This document shows, piece after piece, positions 1-14,765 of a DNA stretch of 64,000 nucleotides; positions within the stretch are counted from its first letter, which is position 1; each line of letters begins with the position of its first letter. The position numbers were made by a program, and so were the translations under genes. The notes under the pieces were generated by a model, which was not told the DNA's origin, searched no databases, and worked only from the letters and a program-made list of their open reading frames with translations. This DNA comes from Apus apus (lineage: Eukaryota > Chordata > Aves > Apodiformes > Apodidae), in NCBI RefSeq assembly GCF_020740795.1, contig NC_067283.1, positions 116,255,206 through 116,319,205 on the forward strand, given 5' to 3'.

Positions 1-3000
1 AGCCAAAATACTCCACTGTCTCTTAGGAAAATTCAACAGATGTTTTTTTAGTCCCTTTCTCTGAGGCCTAGTTTCCAACCTCAAATTATGCCTGTGCTTC
101 CAAAAATTATGTCCAAATCTTTAATGTATTTTATGAAGTGTAATCATCAAAATGGACATAATAATGTTTTCCTTAATACCATATACACAAATGTTATTAC
201 CACTTTAGTCTTACTTAACTCTCTGCCTTTTGGGGGATTTCTGTGTTGTCTAGGAAGCTTATATTTCAGATAAAGTAGGCTGAATTTAAAGATCTCAACT
301 GGGGAATTAATATTCAGTAAAATTTAGATCTATAATATTAGTTTGTTAATTTAGTCTGGGATTTGTAATGTCAAAGGACTAATTTCTATGTTTACCTGTA
401 TTGGGAAAAAATTAGGTTGACTCAACTAAAGTCAAATGTGTTAGACTATAAATGTGTTGGGTATAAATGAAAGATGAATTTGTTCAATTGAAACTCTCTG
501 ACAACTTCTCTAAGATAAATTAAAATTTAATTAAATGAAAATTAGTGTAATTTTAGGGCCATCTTAGAATATAGCGACATTCGAATATAATTACATTTAA
601 TGTATTTTAGAAACCTGATATTCTTCACATGGGCCTCACGCAGAAGAATTGGAAAATAACTTGAAGGGTGGTAGCATGGTTAATGAAATAATTGTCTTAC
701 AATTAACAGATTTTGTAAAATTAATTTTTCATAAATCAGTTTGTTTATTTGGAAAATAAGTCTTATCAGATATTTCATAACTTTTTCTTGAGCTATAACT
801 TTGTTGAATAAAAATACCTATTTATGTTTTATATATTCGTCAGGGCATTCTGGTTTGTTTGGGTTTTTTAAATTATCCTTATACAAATTCTCTATTGTTC
901 ATATTCAGCTGAATAATATTAGTTAATTAAGATATTTCAATAATTTGTTATACATGGGAATTCTCCTCCAATCACATAGTTTTTTGGTCTTGATAATTTT
1001 GAATGTTTAATTTTGGCCATGCTGATATTAATAGAAACTATCTGCATACACACACATGCATACACATATGTGAATGTGGTTATATCCATCCCTGCATTCT
1101 TTTTCCATGTCACTTTTTCATAGTATTAGATAACAAATGCCTCTAAGGAAGAACTGTGTTTTCCTGTGTTTCTAAAGGTACTGTGAAACTTGTGGATGTT
1201 GTTGAAAAGAAAATATTGTATGGTAATAAGAAAGAATGAATGGATTTATTTCACAGCCCAAGCATGGGTACAATCCACCAATGTACATGATAAAGCAGAT
1301 TGAACTGGCACTTCAACCTCCCTTGAGTTGGCAAAAGAAAGAATTCCTGAGTGGGAGTTACCCAGCCAATCTTTCCTTAGCAGAAAATGATAACAATATT
1401 TTAGACTCATAACCTCATCCAGTTTAGGAATAGCTTCCTTCCTGATTAGTCAGTTGGAATATTGTAATCAGTGATGTCATGGTAATGATGAGAGAAGAGC
1501 ATCTGTATTAAAATACCTGGATGAATGGTCAATCTTGAAATTGGATTCTCTAAAATCTAACTCTTCTCTGAACAATGTTGATTCTTTTCAACCAATTTTG
1601 CAAATAAACTACTGAGATCTTTAAAGAAGGAACATGCCTCACATATCAAAGTAGCTGAGTGGCTTAAAATCTTCCATGCTCTCTTAAGTAACCCTATCTC
1701 CAAAATGTCAAAGCTTGAAGTTTTCCAGGAACTCTTGCATCAGCTTGAGGGATAAGGTTAGAAAGAACAAGCACCATTTAAATGGAATCCCATTTATTTC
1801 CACACTTGGTAAGCATAATTCCGAAGTGATTCTTAGTAATGCGACACACGCTTGCTGACCAAAGATTCTGGATTTTTATTTTGGTAACAAAAAATTGATG
1901 TATTATAAGGTTTGATCCAAAAAAAGGAGAGGGAGAGAATACGATAATCTTAAAAAAATAAATAGATAGTCTATAGAGTAACATAAGGAGAAAATTTACA
2001 TACTGTCTGCTTGGGCTGGGTATTGAACTATCTGTCCCATTACTGTGCTCTGCTCTAGTTTTTGGCTGTGACTTTTAGCTGTGTAATTGTATTGTGTCGT
2101 CTGGATGCTAAGGCTGGAGACAGTATGAGAAGAGAAACTGTGTGCATGGTCCTACCCCTGGTTAGTGTCAGGTGAATGGAAAGAAAGGGATGAAAAATGA
2201 GTCATTTAAGTCTACCCGTACTGTAGCCAAGGAAGGAGAAGTTGCATCTGGGCAAATACATTGTTCTTCACAATAAACATTTCAACATAAGCTTAAATTA
2301 GAATTTTATTGCTTTTTTATTTTGCATACCATGTCCCTGAAAAAGTGATGCACAGCTTTCAATTAATAGTATAAATTTGTCTTTTTGATACAGACAATTT
2401 GTTTAGTTAATGAAAAGTAACCATGCTCTAGAGAGGTTATGCTGACAAAAGAACCATGCAGTTAAATTCTTGGTCCTTATCCATCTAGCTGGTTATATAG
2501 TACCCATCACTAAGTATTTGCTAGCTGCATAGTCCTTCCTTGATTTTATTTTCATTATGGTTTTATGATGCAAGCAAATACTCCCCATTTTAGAGTAAAT
2601 GGAAAATGATTCACAAACTTTTGCTTGAAAGTTAGTACAGTGAGGTATCATTTTTAAGAAGGCAGTACTATGAGAGGTTGTGAACATAAAACACATTATA
2701 GACCATGGAAGTCTGCTTCACATATCTTGTTGCATGGGAGCACTTTTAAAAAATCCGACTCCTATTACAGGTACTGAAGAATTCTGAAATTTGATAAATT
2801 TAACCTGTATGCTAGTATGGTTTCTTCTAAAGGAAGACTATTTCTTGTAAGGCCTTTCTTCTTAAGTAAGAATAACGGTTATAACTAAGTAACGGATTTT
2901 GTACAAATGTCTGTTTATTAACTCATTAGATGCAACATAATCCTATAAAACAAGGTAATTACCACATTTGCAAAAGCTAGGTGAGGCAAAAGGATTTTGA

Positions 3001-6000
3001 ACTGCTCTGAAGAGAGCACCTCTGATGATGGTAGCTATTTATGATAATTTATGTCACAGGGAATAGGACTGGAATTAATGTGGACTTTTATCTTGTCTTA
3101 CTGTACTTCCTTCCAAACACTTACTAGTAGTCTTATTCTGTGCCAGAATTCCTTGAGTTTATTAATATTTTCTACACATTGTGTTTGTTTCTGTTTTATA
3201 AAGTTATTGCCAGATTATAGCCTGTCTGTGCCTGATAGTGGTTGTGTTTGTATATGAGCACAGGGTCATCTGATAACAAATTGTAGCACTGTGCGATAAG
3301 CGATGTTTAAAATGGGTACAAGCCAGAAACCTATGGCTCCCAGTATACTTTTAGAAAGTCCCATCAACAAAAGAAAGGGTTCAAGGTATTTCAGAAAAGG
3401 TCATTGATTACAACCAACTTCATGATCATTCTGGATGTGTTCCTTCCTGCAGAGACTTAATTACATTTGTTTTACAGTAGAACTTATTTTCAGCTTTAGA
3501 CAAGGACAATTGCTTTCAAACATGATTTTGAGTCACATGTACAACTTTAAGAAAGCTGTTAACTCTGAGTCAGTGGTATAACAGTAATGGCCATGAGATC
3601 TTGTTTGGACCTCCCAAGTTTAAATTTATAGCACAATGTTGTGAGGAGCTGAAAAGCAGCTACCGTGCACAATGCTGACCTTGGTTTCTTCCAGGAACTA
3701 TTTATTTTACTTAGAGTATCTTCCAACACAGGGACTTTCCCCTGTCTTGTACTGCAGAAGTTCATGCATCTGTGTCATTTCCCTTTTTTGCTTCCAGCTG
3801 AAGTATGTACAGCATTTTCTGTGAAAATCGCTACAGCTGTAATCCAAGTCAGCCCATAATCTCTTTGGGATCCTAAGAGAACTGGATAGACTCTGTCCTC
3901 TGCCTTCTTTTGAACTGCATTACATGTACAGTGATAAATATTTTGAAATTAACTCACAAAGGCATATGTTGTCATATATCCTAGGTATTCAACATTTGTA
4001 CAGAAGTAAAATGTTTTTCTTAAGCCTGTCTTTTCTATAAAATGTGTACTTATCTGCAAGGCTGTGATCTTAACAGCAGGTGATGGGTGCCTCAGGCTTG
4101 TAATATTTGGGGTTACATCTTTGTTTGTAGTTAATCTGTCATTAGAGTAATACTATGACTGTTTGTCCTAGATAGAAGTGGAAGTACTTTCTAATGTGAA
4201 CTGGAGCAATATGAACAATATTTCAGATGCTTCCAGAGACTTTATGCTCACTGAAAGTCTTCTTTACATTAGGTAAGTCTTCTTTTACCCTGTTACAGTG
4301 CCTGAGCATAGCCTTCCAGGACTGAGGCAAAGGATGTTGACTCAATACTTCATCTGTTCCAACTCCTCTTTATCAATTGAAGACCTCAGGGTTTTGTTTT
4401 GATTCATCTTTTTACCCCCCAGTCTTGTGTATTAGAAGCCAATCTGTTTATTAGCAAATTTACTACTCCACCCTTTGAAAGATGTTGATCTATGTTTTTG
4501 GTAGTCAGTGGGGAAAACTTGTCATGTTATGACAAGTTAGTCCATCCAGAAAGAGGATAAGTTACAAGACAGAGTTCTTTGCTTTTCTTTTAAAACTACA
4601 ATTTCTGCAGGTAGAAGTTTTTTCTTCATTATAGTTAAATTTTATTATATGAAAAAAAAGAACTGTGGTTTTAATGGGTTTCTGAGTTCTCTGGGGCATG
4701 TACAAAACCTGGGTAGAGGTTTTAATAAGATTCTGTTTATCTAACTAACTCACAGCCACCAAATACTTTTTCTGTTGTTTTTTTTTTTTTTTTTAATTAT
4801 GCTTCTTTCAGGACATTGGGATGGCAAGACTGCCAACAGATTATTGTCTGACACTAGGGTGTATTTGTAGACAAATTTGTACACTGTTTGTAGATAGACT
4901 GTGCCCTGTCCTGAGCTGCCCAGTGTCACAAAAACTCCAATGATTTTTTTCCTGCTCCAGCTGAGTGATGACCAAAGAAGTTGCCCAAATCAGAAGAAGC
5001 ACAGGAAACACAATGGATATATTCTTTCCATAAAATAACTGCAAAGAAGAGGGAAAATGCCAGCTGACTCTGTGCCCTCACCTATGTCTACGCTTATATC
5101 TACAGTGCCAAGCAAACCTGGGCTCTTCTCTGAAGGGAATATTCTCTTCTCCTTACAAAGCTAAGCAAATTTCATCCTCCCAAAACAACCAGGAAGATCT
5201 ATACATATGGCGTAATTCCAGGTCTATTAGAGTCAAGGGGAAGACTCACTCTACCTTCAGGATAATAAATAATAATACATAATCTACTTCGAAAGAATTA
5301 AACACTAGTATTGCACGTTCATTTTTTTAACATTTAACTTGTGCATTTTGCTTACATGTGTCAGTGTTAAATTACTCCATATCAGGACCAGTTGCTACAG
5401 TTTCCTCTGCAAACTCCTTTTTTTCTTCGTTTCTTTCAAAATAATGTGCCATCCTTCCAACATAAACACTGAGGGGAAATAGATGAGTGTGTATGTAATC
5501 ACAAAACTATCTCAGGCAGCAGGCTTCTGAAATGTGTTAAAATCCCAGTCACAACATGCTTTTGCTCCTGCCAGTATCTGATGAATATCCTTGCCATTTT
5601 TGCTCTCTCCTGGCTACTTCCCTTGGAATACTTGAAATATAATTAGCTTTTCAAAGCATGGTTTCCTATAAAACAGCTGCAGTCAGTGTCCAAAAATAAG
5701 TTAATACATTACACATAATATCCAAAAGGATTTATGCTATGTTGTGCCTTTGTTAACTGAAAGCCAAGTGTGAAATGAAAAAACTTACTTTTTTTTTTTT
5801 AATGGTAGGAAAAAATCTCAGGAATTTCTGTTGCTGTTTTTGCCTCCGTTGAAATATATATGACCATAAAAAGGGTGCTGTTCCCAAATGTTTAAGTACC
5901 TATCTTAATGTGATTTTTTAATAAGAAAATGGAAATAGAAACTTGCCATAAGATAATTTGCATGGTAAATTTGGAGGAATGTATGTAAAACAAACAAACA

Positions 6001-6100
6001 AACAAACCTCAAATCCCAAATTTAAGTGCACAGCTCCGGCACCTTCAACCCCTCCTGTGTGTATTAATGTTCCTTTTATTTCATACGACAGCATCACTTT
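1..6100. other. Gene-free AT-rich stretch
   Basis: No convincing gene seen. The only open frames are under about 70 codons, overlap on opposite strands and show no domain, so they look like chance. Small simple repeats include a poly-T at 4778-4794 and a CAAA repeat near 5990-6007. I recognise no CR1 or other interspersed repeat here, although old degraded elements could be missed by eye. Confidence 0.7.
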
Positions 6101-6119
6101 TATTCAGACTGGCACATTT

Positions 6120-6850
6120 TAATGCACTGGATAGAGAAGGAAAACGTTCCCGCTCTGCTCAGTGATCCAGCAGCTGCTGGTCACAAGCGGCCACTGGGCC
6201 TCTCGCAACAGATGGCAGCAGGCAGCCCCATCCTCTCAGGCTTTATTTTCCAGCAAAAAGGTGGTATGGTTTGGCTTTTAATGGGCAAACACCCAAGGCA
6301 AGCAAGCACCTGCTGTCAGCCCGGGCTGCATTTCGGACCGGGCGGCAGGTCACAGGGCCCAGTCAAAGCCGGGAAGCGCCTCGGCTGACATGGCGGGTCC
6401 CTCCTTCCGCCCTTTGCACCCACTGATGGCCGAGCCACTGAGAGGCTCCTCTGGGTAGCAGCTCTCTGAAAAGGTCTGTGTTGGGGAAAAAGAGGCAAAG
6501 AACACGGAGGAAGAAGGCAGATCCCAAAGGGAAGGTACGGAGGGGCTCCGAGGAGATGAGAGCCCTGGCCCTGGATGGGAGGTGAGGGGAGAGACTGGCC
6601 CTCAGCACCCGAGTGCTGACAAGAAAGGTTCTGTTGCTCTCCCCGAGACTGAAGGTTTTGGGACATTTATATTGTCCTTCTGGATTTGATTGGAGTTTGC
6701 TTGAGAACTATGAGACGATAAGTGTGATTAAGCCTGTGAGGCCGGTCAAGCGGCTGGTGCCTGTGACGCACACTGGGAGAAGACCTCTGCAGAAGCTTCC
6801 AGAAGGAGGTGTGCTGGGAGGGTGAGTCTGATGCAGCCGTGCCCCTTTCT
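6120..6850. other. Locally GC-rich block in the desert, possible regulatory element or non-coding exon
   Basis: This block stands out from its AT-rich surroundings by much higher G+C and scattered CpGs, most clearly at 6300-6610. A good splice-donor-like site on the plus strand, G|GTGAGT, lies at 6821-6827. The overlapping small frames on both strands resemble no protein I know, so I do not call a CDS. It could be a distal enhancer, an exon of a long non-coding RNA, or just an isochore fluctuation. Confidence 0.3.
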
Positions 6851-9800
6851 GCCCTCCTCAGAGAAAACGTGATTTCTAGGGAAGAGAGGACTCAGTTTAT
6901 CGTCTCTTTTGTTGTATCTTGGGAGAGGGGATAAACAGCTTCACCTTTCATGTGGCCAGATACAGGCTCTCTTTCCAAGGGCACCATGAAATTTTCTTTC
7001 AGCCGCGCATCCAGTTGGTCTCCTCTCAAACCAGGACAGTCTCCAAAGGGCCTTGCTAACAAGAAAGAAGCAAGGCCAAATCTGATAAAGCCAGCTTCTA
7101 AACTGCTGAAAATTGGGATTAGGTAGCCTCCACATTGTTTTAGGAATATAACTATGGTTGTACAAACATTCTTCTACAAACAGCGTGCCGTAAGCATTTG
7201 GTAAAGAAAGTGGTTATTGGATGTGCTCTATTAAGAGAAATCTGCTGCCAATGTTTTAAGTGCTGTTGGTATGGATGAACTGGTGGTGTCTAATTGGCTT
7301 TGTTGTGGTGCAGGTAAGAGCTCAGAAACACATCCAAACTTTTGGTAACCAGATACGTGTTCTTTTTCTGCTGTCAGGAAGAATGGATTTTATAACAAAG
7401 ATAGCTTTGTAGCCTAATTTTCTCATGGGTTATAAAGCTAGAAAGTATGATAATCTAGTTTGAACATATATAAAATATACTGTGGGATTTTACTGAAAAA
7501 AAATCTAGGCATTTTTAGAAAAAACACTCAGGAGAAATTAAATTGTGTCATTTATGTGCTAACAAGGGATAAAAAGAAAACTAACAGGATGACAGAATTG
7601 CACAAAAAATGTTTTAGAAGATACAAACTATGCAGGACCATCTGATTTTTTTCCTTCTACTCTCCTTTGTCACATTCTCTTTCCTGTTGCAAACTCCTTC
7701 CTGCTCCTGAAGTACCTATTGACTTTTGTGTTGTCTTTGCAGTGGACACATAAAAATATTGGGCCGAGAAAAAATGTTGGATTTCATTTTTTCAAAAGCT
7801 GGAATTGCAGTCCCTGGAACAGCTTTCACTTTCACAAGATAGATACAGATAGCCTGTAATTTTTCTTAACTTCAAGAGTAATTATTGATAAGATTTCAAA
7901 TTATCATTTTTCATATTCTCACAGCTGCTTTGTAACATGTATCTCCCTGCTTTTAAGGTCTATCAAAGGGAGTACTGTAAAGCTGCAAGCTAATATGTTC
8001 CTTGAATTTCTTCTCAGAAAGGCTTTTATCTCTGTCATTTATAGCACGTACACTTTGTAAATAAACTGGAGTTTTCACTTCCCTGCTTTGTTATTGAAAG
8101 CTATGATTTGGACCTGGAGCCATTCTGTCCCTCTGTAAAAAGACACTTGTTTATGTGTTGTCTAGAATATTGGGGCCTGCTTGCCAGAGGATGTACAGTA
8201 GATATGTCATCTCAGCACAGCATATTTTGTCTGCCTGTGCCCTGTTTTAAACAGTTGGGTTGAGAAATATTTGTTTCCCGTAAGAGGTTTCTACTAGTAA
8301 AGAAGATAACATGACTTCATGCTGCTACTTTGACTGACTGCAATAAACTTCAGATCTCTATTCTCTCCATAAAACTGATAGCCTCATTTAACATTAAGTA
8401 TTTCAAGACTAAAGTTATTATCCAGTTGAAATTTCTCCCTATAAAGTTAATTTGATCCAAATTCTGTAATACGTGTTGTATTGAAAGTACGTGACATCTC
8501 ACTAGGTACTGGACGCTAACAATAGCTTGGAAGTACTTCGGTTTGGTGGGAACACTGGCTGCTAACTGGGTGGCTTACAGAAAGATGGTATTTTAGTCCT
8601 GCAAGACTATGATCCCTATCTCCTTCCTACTTGAAACTGCGCATGGTTTTGGGTCTGTTAATGAAATATGTGATAACACAGACCTTTCCTCTGAAATGAC
8701 ATTGCTAAAGCAACACAATACATGAGAGTGAGCTATTTCAGGTGTAAGAATTGTGCTTGATTTGCCTTCTTCTATAAGCCTGTTATTCATAGCATAAATA
8801 AGGTGAAAATGAAGGTTAGGAATCTTCCTTTGCTCAGCTCAGGCCTCATGTGGGCCTCAGTCTGAATTTTTAAGAGAAACAGCTACAGCAACCCAGTACA
8901 CAAATCTTCAAAAAAAGGCCTCTTAGAAAATGGTGTACTAACAGCATGATAATTTCACTGATGCAAATTCTGTACTAGGTACCATGTGTTCTTCATGGCA
9001 CATGAGAACTTGAACTTTATATTTTTCACTGTTTGCAAAAAATACACTTGTTTTCAGAGAGGGACTTAAAGTTAAAGATATATTTCATCTGCCCCAAGTA
9101 TTCTTGAGTAGAATTTGCAGGACAAGCCAAAACCTGTGATCTTCATATCTTTAGAAGTGATGAATAAAGCAGCTACATCATAGGGTTCACACAAGAGTTC
9201 TGGATGAAAATGAAATGTTAATTCAAGTCTTGCTACAAAGTAATTATGACCAACTGAACTCTAAAGTTTTTTTGTAAAAATTATATTTTACTTGTACTAG
9301 TTCTCTAACTTGGCCTTTCACCAAGTCTACTAAGTGCTGCTACCTTATGGCTTGAGATGATTATTTAATAAAATCCCTCTAGGATTTCACTGGTTTTCAC
9401 ATTTTTTACATTAAGGCGTTTGTTTTTCCATCAGCAGGAGGAAAACAACTTATAAGAGCTTTGTTTTCTCTTTAAAAACACATATATAACCCCAAGAAGT
9501 TTTAGAGAAACTGTGTTTCACAAAAATCACTCAGGTTCAGTTCACCTGTCCTTTAAAAAGCACTGCTTTCATTTTAGGTAATTTTGAAACTGGGTCTTGT
9601 GCCATGAAGCAGTGTTAAATCAGGAGGGGACATATTTTAAAGTGACAGGTGTAATTTCCAAACACAGCCTCATTGTTCTAAATTAAATAATTATCTGAGG
9701 ACGTAACCTAGCACTCTTTAATGTGATTTTTCTTGATAAACTCTCTCAAGCTGTAAAGTCAACACCTAAGGAAAGTTCTTTTCTTAGTGCCTTAAAATGT

Positions 9801-12800
9801 GTTTCATCTGGTATAGGTATTGAGGAACATGCTGAAAACCAAAAGGAGACTAATTCTAACATTTCCTCAGAGAAACTCTGCTGGTATCACTACAAAACTG
9901 GAAGTGAAGGAGGATTTGTGTTTCTGTAGTTGAGAGGCAAATAGTCATGACAGAAGTGATGGCTTGCTTTTCATGGGACTTCTGGGCCCCACCTTTGGTT
10001 GCCTTCTCATATGAGGGGCCTCTGAGACTACTTGTTCAGATAAGTGATTTTCATGGTACAAAATCAAATATTTTACTCTAATGTATTAATCTTTCTAATT
10101 TTATTGCTTGAAAAAATAAGTATTGTGACTGTACTTCTAAATTAATTTTCCTGAACTTTTTTTATGAAGCACTGATTTCTGTGACAACTCCAGTCACAGC
10201 CTGTTGTGGGTAGGCAGGATACTGGTGGTTTTGTAGAGCTAGGAGGTATTTTCTTTGCAGAGCAGATTTGCTTTCTCTTACAGTACTCTCATAATATTGC
10301 TTAAATTCCTAGGATGTCACTTCAAGTTGCTGTTTATTGGGATTTGACCTGAGAATGCTGAGCAGGATAAAAAGCTGCACAAGAAGAAATAAATTTGTCA
10401 TTATGGTAGTATTTTTCTAAATGGGAACAGGTCTAATTGTATTGAAAGAACCCTGATCTATTGTAAAGTTTCCTAATTTGCACTGAGTAGGGCAATGTAT
10501 GCTGTCCTACAGCAGGTAATCTTGCATACAACTAGTTTAGGAGATTCTTTGATATTTCCGATTGCTTGACTTCTTTAAGTTAACCTGGAAAACTTCTAAG
10601 TATTATAGAAATAAGTACCTTGTTCCAGTTGATTACTAAAAGGGATGCTTGCAATGTCAACCCCCACAAAATTCAGTGTGAATTTGTGAAGTCCCTACCT
10701 TATCTATTTTGCCTTCTCAACGTTCGTTACGTTTGTGACTGGTCTGAAAAGGGAGTGTTAAGAGCTGAAGTCCTACTTGGAGACAGTGTCCAGTGTTGCT
10801 AAGCAAGATAAGAGACTTGTCTTCTAATCCTAAAGGTGTGAGTCTGTAAAAGAACAGGCTCATCCTTAGCTAAATAATATGTGCAACAGAAAGTAGACAT
10901 AATTAATTTCCTGGAGTGTGGTAATGAACAAAAAGGAGTAAATGGTAGGGCTTGTATTTTCTAGCCATACAAAATAGACTTACAGTGCCAGTCTGCAGCA
11001 ACCAGTATATGTACTGGAATTGTTGGAATCGCACACATACGTTACCCTCAAAATGGGTGACAAAGATCTAGTCCAATCTCTTACATTCAAACCCATCCAA
11101 AGAAAAGGACTAAATCAGTCTCACTTTTTATTTTTTTTCAGTGCCTAAACAACTTAACTTATGTAACTAGATTTTTAGCATAGGTTCTTCATGGTACACA
11201 GTATTACACTTCAGCTTGTTACACAGTTGTGAAAAATGCTGTTAAATACTTTGACCTTATCAGTTATTATTGGTTTAAATTCTGTTGCTTAATTAAATAA
11301 GAGGTCTTGTGTAACTCCATATACAACTGAGAAAAAATATCTCTTTGCAGTGCAGTTGTAAACTAGTTTCAGCAATCATTGATTTTGAGATAGCTGAAGC
11401 AAGGAAGTCCCTACAGGAGTACATCATCACCAAGTACTATCCCATTTACTTCCATCATCATATCTGCATCAGTATTTTTTTCCCCCTACCAAACAAAAAA
11501 AACCCCAAACCTAACCAACAACCAACTGCTGCTCTGCTGATGGCTGAAAGCTGCAGCACTGAAAGAAAAACCTGAACAAGATTAGGTCCTTATTATTCCA
11601 GTTAACAGCAGCTGGTGGTTTCATTGAGAGCCCAGACTGCTGAGAGAAACTTGTGATCATTCAACATACCTGCCAAAATTGGCTTTTTACTAAAGCAAGG
11701 TCAGAAGACTCTAGAAAGTAAATAAATTATTTCTCTTAAGTATGACTAAAGAGTACAACCTGTGGAGCTATTTGTTTAGCTGGTTTTTGTGGGTTTTTCG
11801 GAGAGTAATGCTTGTGGTTTCACATAATATCGAAATTCCGTTGACTTTCAGTGAAAATTGAATTCTTCAATGCCTAGGACATGGCTGAAAATGGAAGGCA
11901 GGTTATGAAATAACCCAGGTAGTTTTGGAAGTAAGATCACCCAAGGTTTCAAAAGGGTAATTCCAGTATGTTTCCCATTGTCAGTGTTGTCTGGGACTTA
12001 AGAATTAGATCATGACACCAGAGTACCATCCAGTCAGTGTCAAAGTATCTGTAAAGCAATTTAATTATTAATTGATCATGGAATCACCAAGAACCTTTTT
12101 CTTTGTGTAATCCAGGAAGAAAAAACACACAGTTGTGTTGCTCTGATTTTTTAATGAGTGTTGCTTATGGTTTTTTAATATTGGGAAGGAATTTGTGTGA
12201 ATTCAGGTTAATTATAAAAAAGAAGATATTGTCTCACAAATAAAAAAATGCAGCATTCTCCTTATTGTTTTATAGTAAACAAGAAACCAGTGTGGTATGG
12301 AATTCTTCATACCTTACAACCCCTTCTAGGAAGGGTTTTAGTTAAGATGCTTTTCCAAATCACTTATGCAGTTACTGAAAATTTGCTGCTTTTTTTTTCT
12401 TTCTTTTTTAAATTGCTACTCTTTTTACATTTGGCTCAAGACGGAAAGTATTCTAAGTCTTTAGAAAGTTTTTTAGAAGTTCTGCTTAATTTGAGAAGCT
12501 TTTACTTGATCAAGGAAGCAGAATCGATATATGAGATGTTTCCAAGATCCTGGAATGTAACTTTAAGAAATTACAACAGCTACAAATTGTGAGCCAAATC
12601 TCTGCCTTGCACAAAATGTACCAGTGATAAATGAAGGTCTTACTGACCTAATAAAATGCTACAGATTGATATTCCTTTGTTGAGCAGCCTGTAATTTCAT
12701 TAATTTTATTGACAGTAATTATAACAAGTTAAATTTATGGTAGCCATAAAGAAAAGTTAGTCAACCACATGAAAATGTCAGCATGCTCACTTTGGTATGA

Positions 12801-14755
12801 GCAGACTGAAGATTTTTTTTTGGGGGTGGTGCCTGCTGATCTGTTGTCATCTTCCTGTAGTTGTGTTTGATGACAGTTAATAAAGAATAGGGAATGATGG
12901 TTTTGGTGTCCTCACCATTCTGCTTGTGACACTGAAAACAGGTTCTTGTAGCTTGTTACTTTGTTCCTGTGGTCTCCTTTTTTCTCAACATTGTTGAAAC
13001 AGGAGCTGACAGAACTGTATGACACATCAAACTATCTACTCAGCAGGATGAAAAAGCTGAGAATATATGAACTAAACTCTGAGTGCAGGTATTCAGTTCT
13101 TTCTGTATATAGTAAAGTAAGAATGTAATTAAACCATGCATTTTTTGAGCAAAGCAAATTGCCGCTTCACTGATTTGCTGGAGAATTGCCTGTGCTGAGA
13201 ATACAAGACCAGACCTGCTTATATTAAACAAGTGCCAACATTTCTGTATATACCTGTGCAAAAGTTAGCACAGGCAGAGGTTGCTACTGTTGGAGTATTG
13301 TACAAACAAGTAGGGGTAATGCTTCTGTAAGAGTCCTTGCCTAGACAGAGCAATACTTGTGAAAATGAAAAAAAAAATGACCACGTGCTTACTTCTTCAA
13401 CAAAAGCATCTTTTCTAAATAAACTTAGGACCTTGTTAATCGTGAACTGGGAGGGGAGCATGTGTTCTCCAGGCTGAAATTAAGCAATTTGAGTTTTCTA
13501 CCTCTTAACTAGAAATTAACTGGAGATAAGAAATGCAATTTTTAAAAACATAACTTATAACTATTCCAGTAGAAGATTGCCTTTGTACTAGAGGTGCTGT
13601 GGAGTAGTGAAATACTTTGAAATTTCACCAGACCTCAGTGATAAAACTGTAATGAGCACTTCCTGAAAAAAGGTAGGCAGATACATGCAATTTTGAAATA
13701 AATTCCACTAAGTCAATAAAACATTTTGGTAAGAAGATTTTAAAGTAAAATTTACATAAGAACAATACTTTTTAAATAATGCATTTACAGTGCCATATCT
13801 TAGATACAGGGGAAAAAATATATTATTACCCACTACCACTGTATCATGGAGTTTGTTGTGCAAATTCTCAGTTATAGGGTAAGAGACAGGAAAATAATGA
13901 TGAGCGTGAAGTGGATCCTAAGTTTTGGGAAACTTAACAATGGCAAAATCTTTGTTCCATTTCCCTATTTCTACCTCCAGTAGAAGACAAGTCTTTATTG
14001 CTGATTAAGTTGGATAAATTCTGTAATTTCTTCTGTCATTAAAACTGTCATAGTGTTGCACATTTGGCTATTTTAGTGCAAATATGGGAGAGGCATAAAA
14101 AAGTCTCTAAGCTTACAGTAGAATTTTAGTGTATGAGCTTATTTACAAGCAAGAGTCTCTTTCCTGGGAAGACTTCTGAGATTGGATACAATCTGGCATA
14201 TTCCATCAGAAAAATATTTGTGTTTCAGAAATGCTTTTTAAAAGCTTACAGATACACCATAAAGACATGTAAGCCATAAATGAAAATCCAAAGGGTAGAT
14301 CTCGCAAAGAGCACTTTTTGCTATGAAGGTAAAAGTTGTTATAAATCCAAGAGTCCTGGCTTCCAGGAGGTTACTCATTTTTGAAGCCTCAGTTAAAATT
14401 GTCTGTCCCTGTAGCAGTATAGGCAAGTGCAAATTTAGGAACTGTTGTTTTATAAGCTTGGTGTTATAAAATCTTATCCAGACTTCCCTAAAGAAGACTT
14501 GTTCTGGTGACCTGTCTTCACTGCTTCTACAGTTGAAGAAAATTAGATTAAATTAATAATGCTTATTGTTACTAATTAACGGGTTATCTTTAGTCAGGAT
14601 GTTTAGTGCTGCAGTGTAGGGCACTTGGAAGCTATGATGATGGAAGCAGGAGAGAAAATTTCCTTCGAACATGCATTTTAAAATTTTCTGGGAGACTTGA
14701 GATGGCCATATTTCTTCAAATATGCAGCTGTTACTCCTAATCAAATCCTTATCAT
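6851..14755. other. Gene-free AT-rich stretch
   Basis: I see no gene, RNA gene or recognisable mobile element in this interval. The longest open frame (12,248-12,592, plus strand, 114 codons) is low-complexity, Phe/Leu-rich and runs through T-rich DNA, which suggests a chance frame. Composition is uniformly AT-rich. Confidence 0.65.
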
Positions 14756-14765
14756 TTGCTGAATT

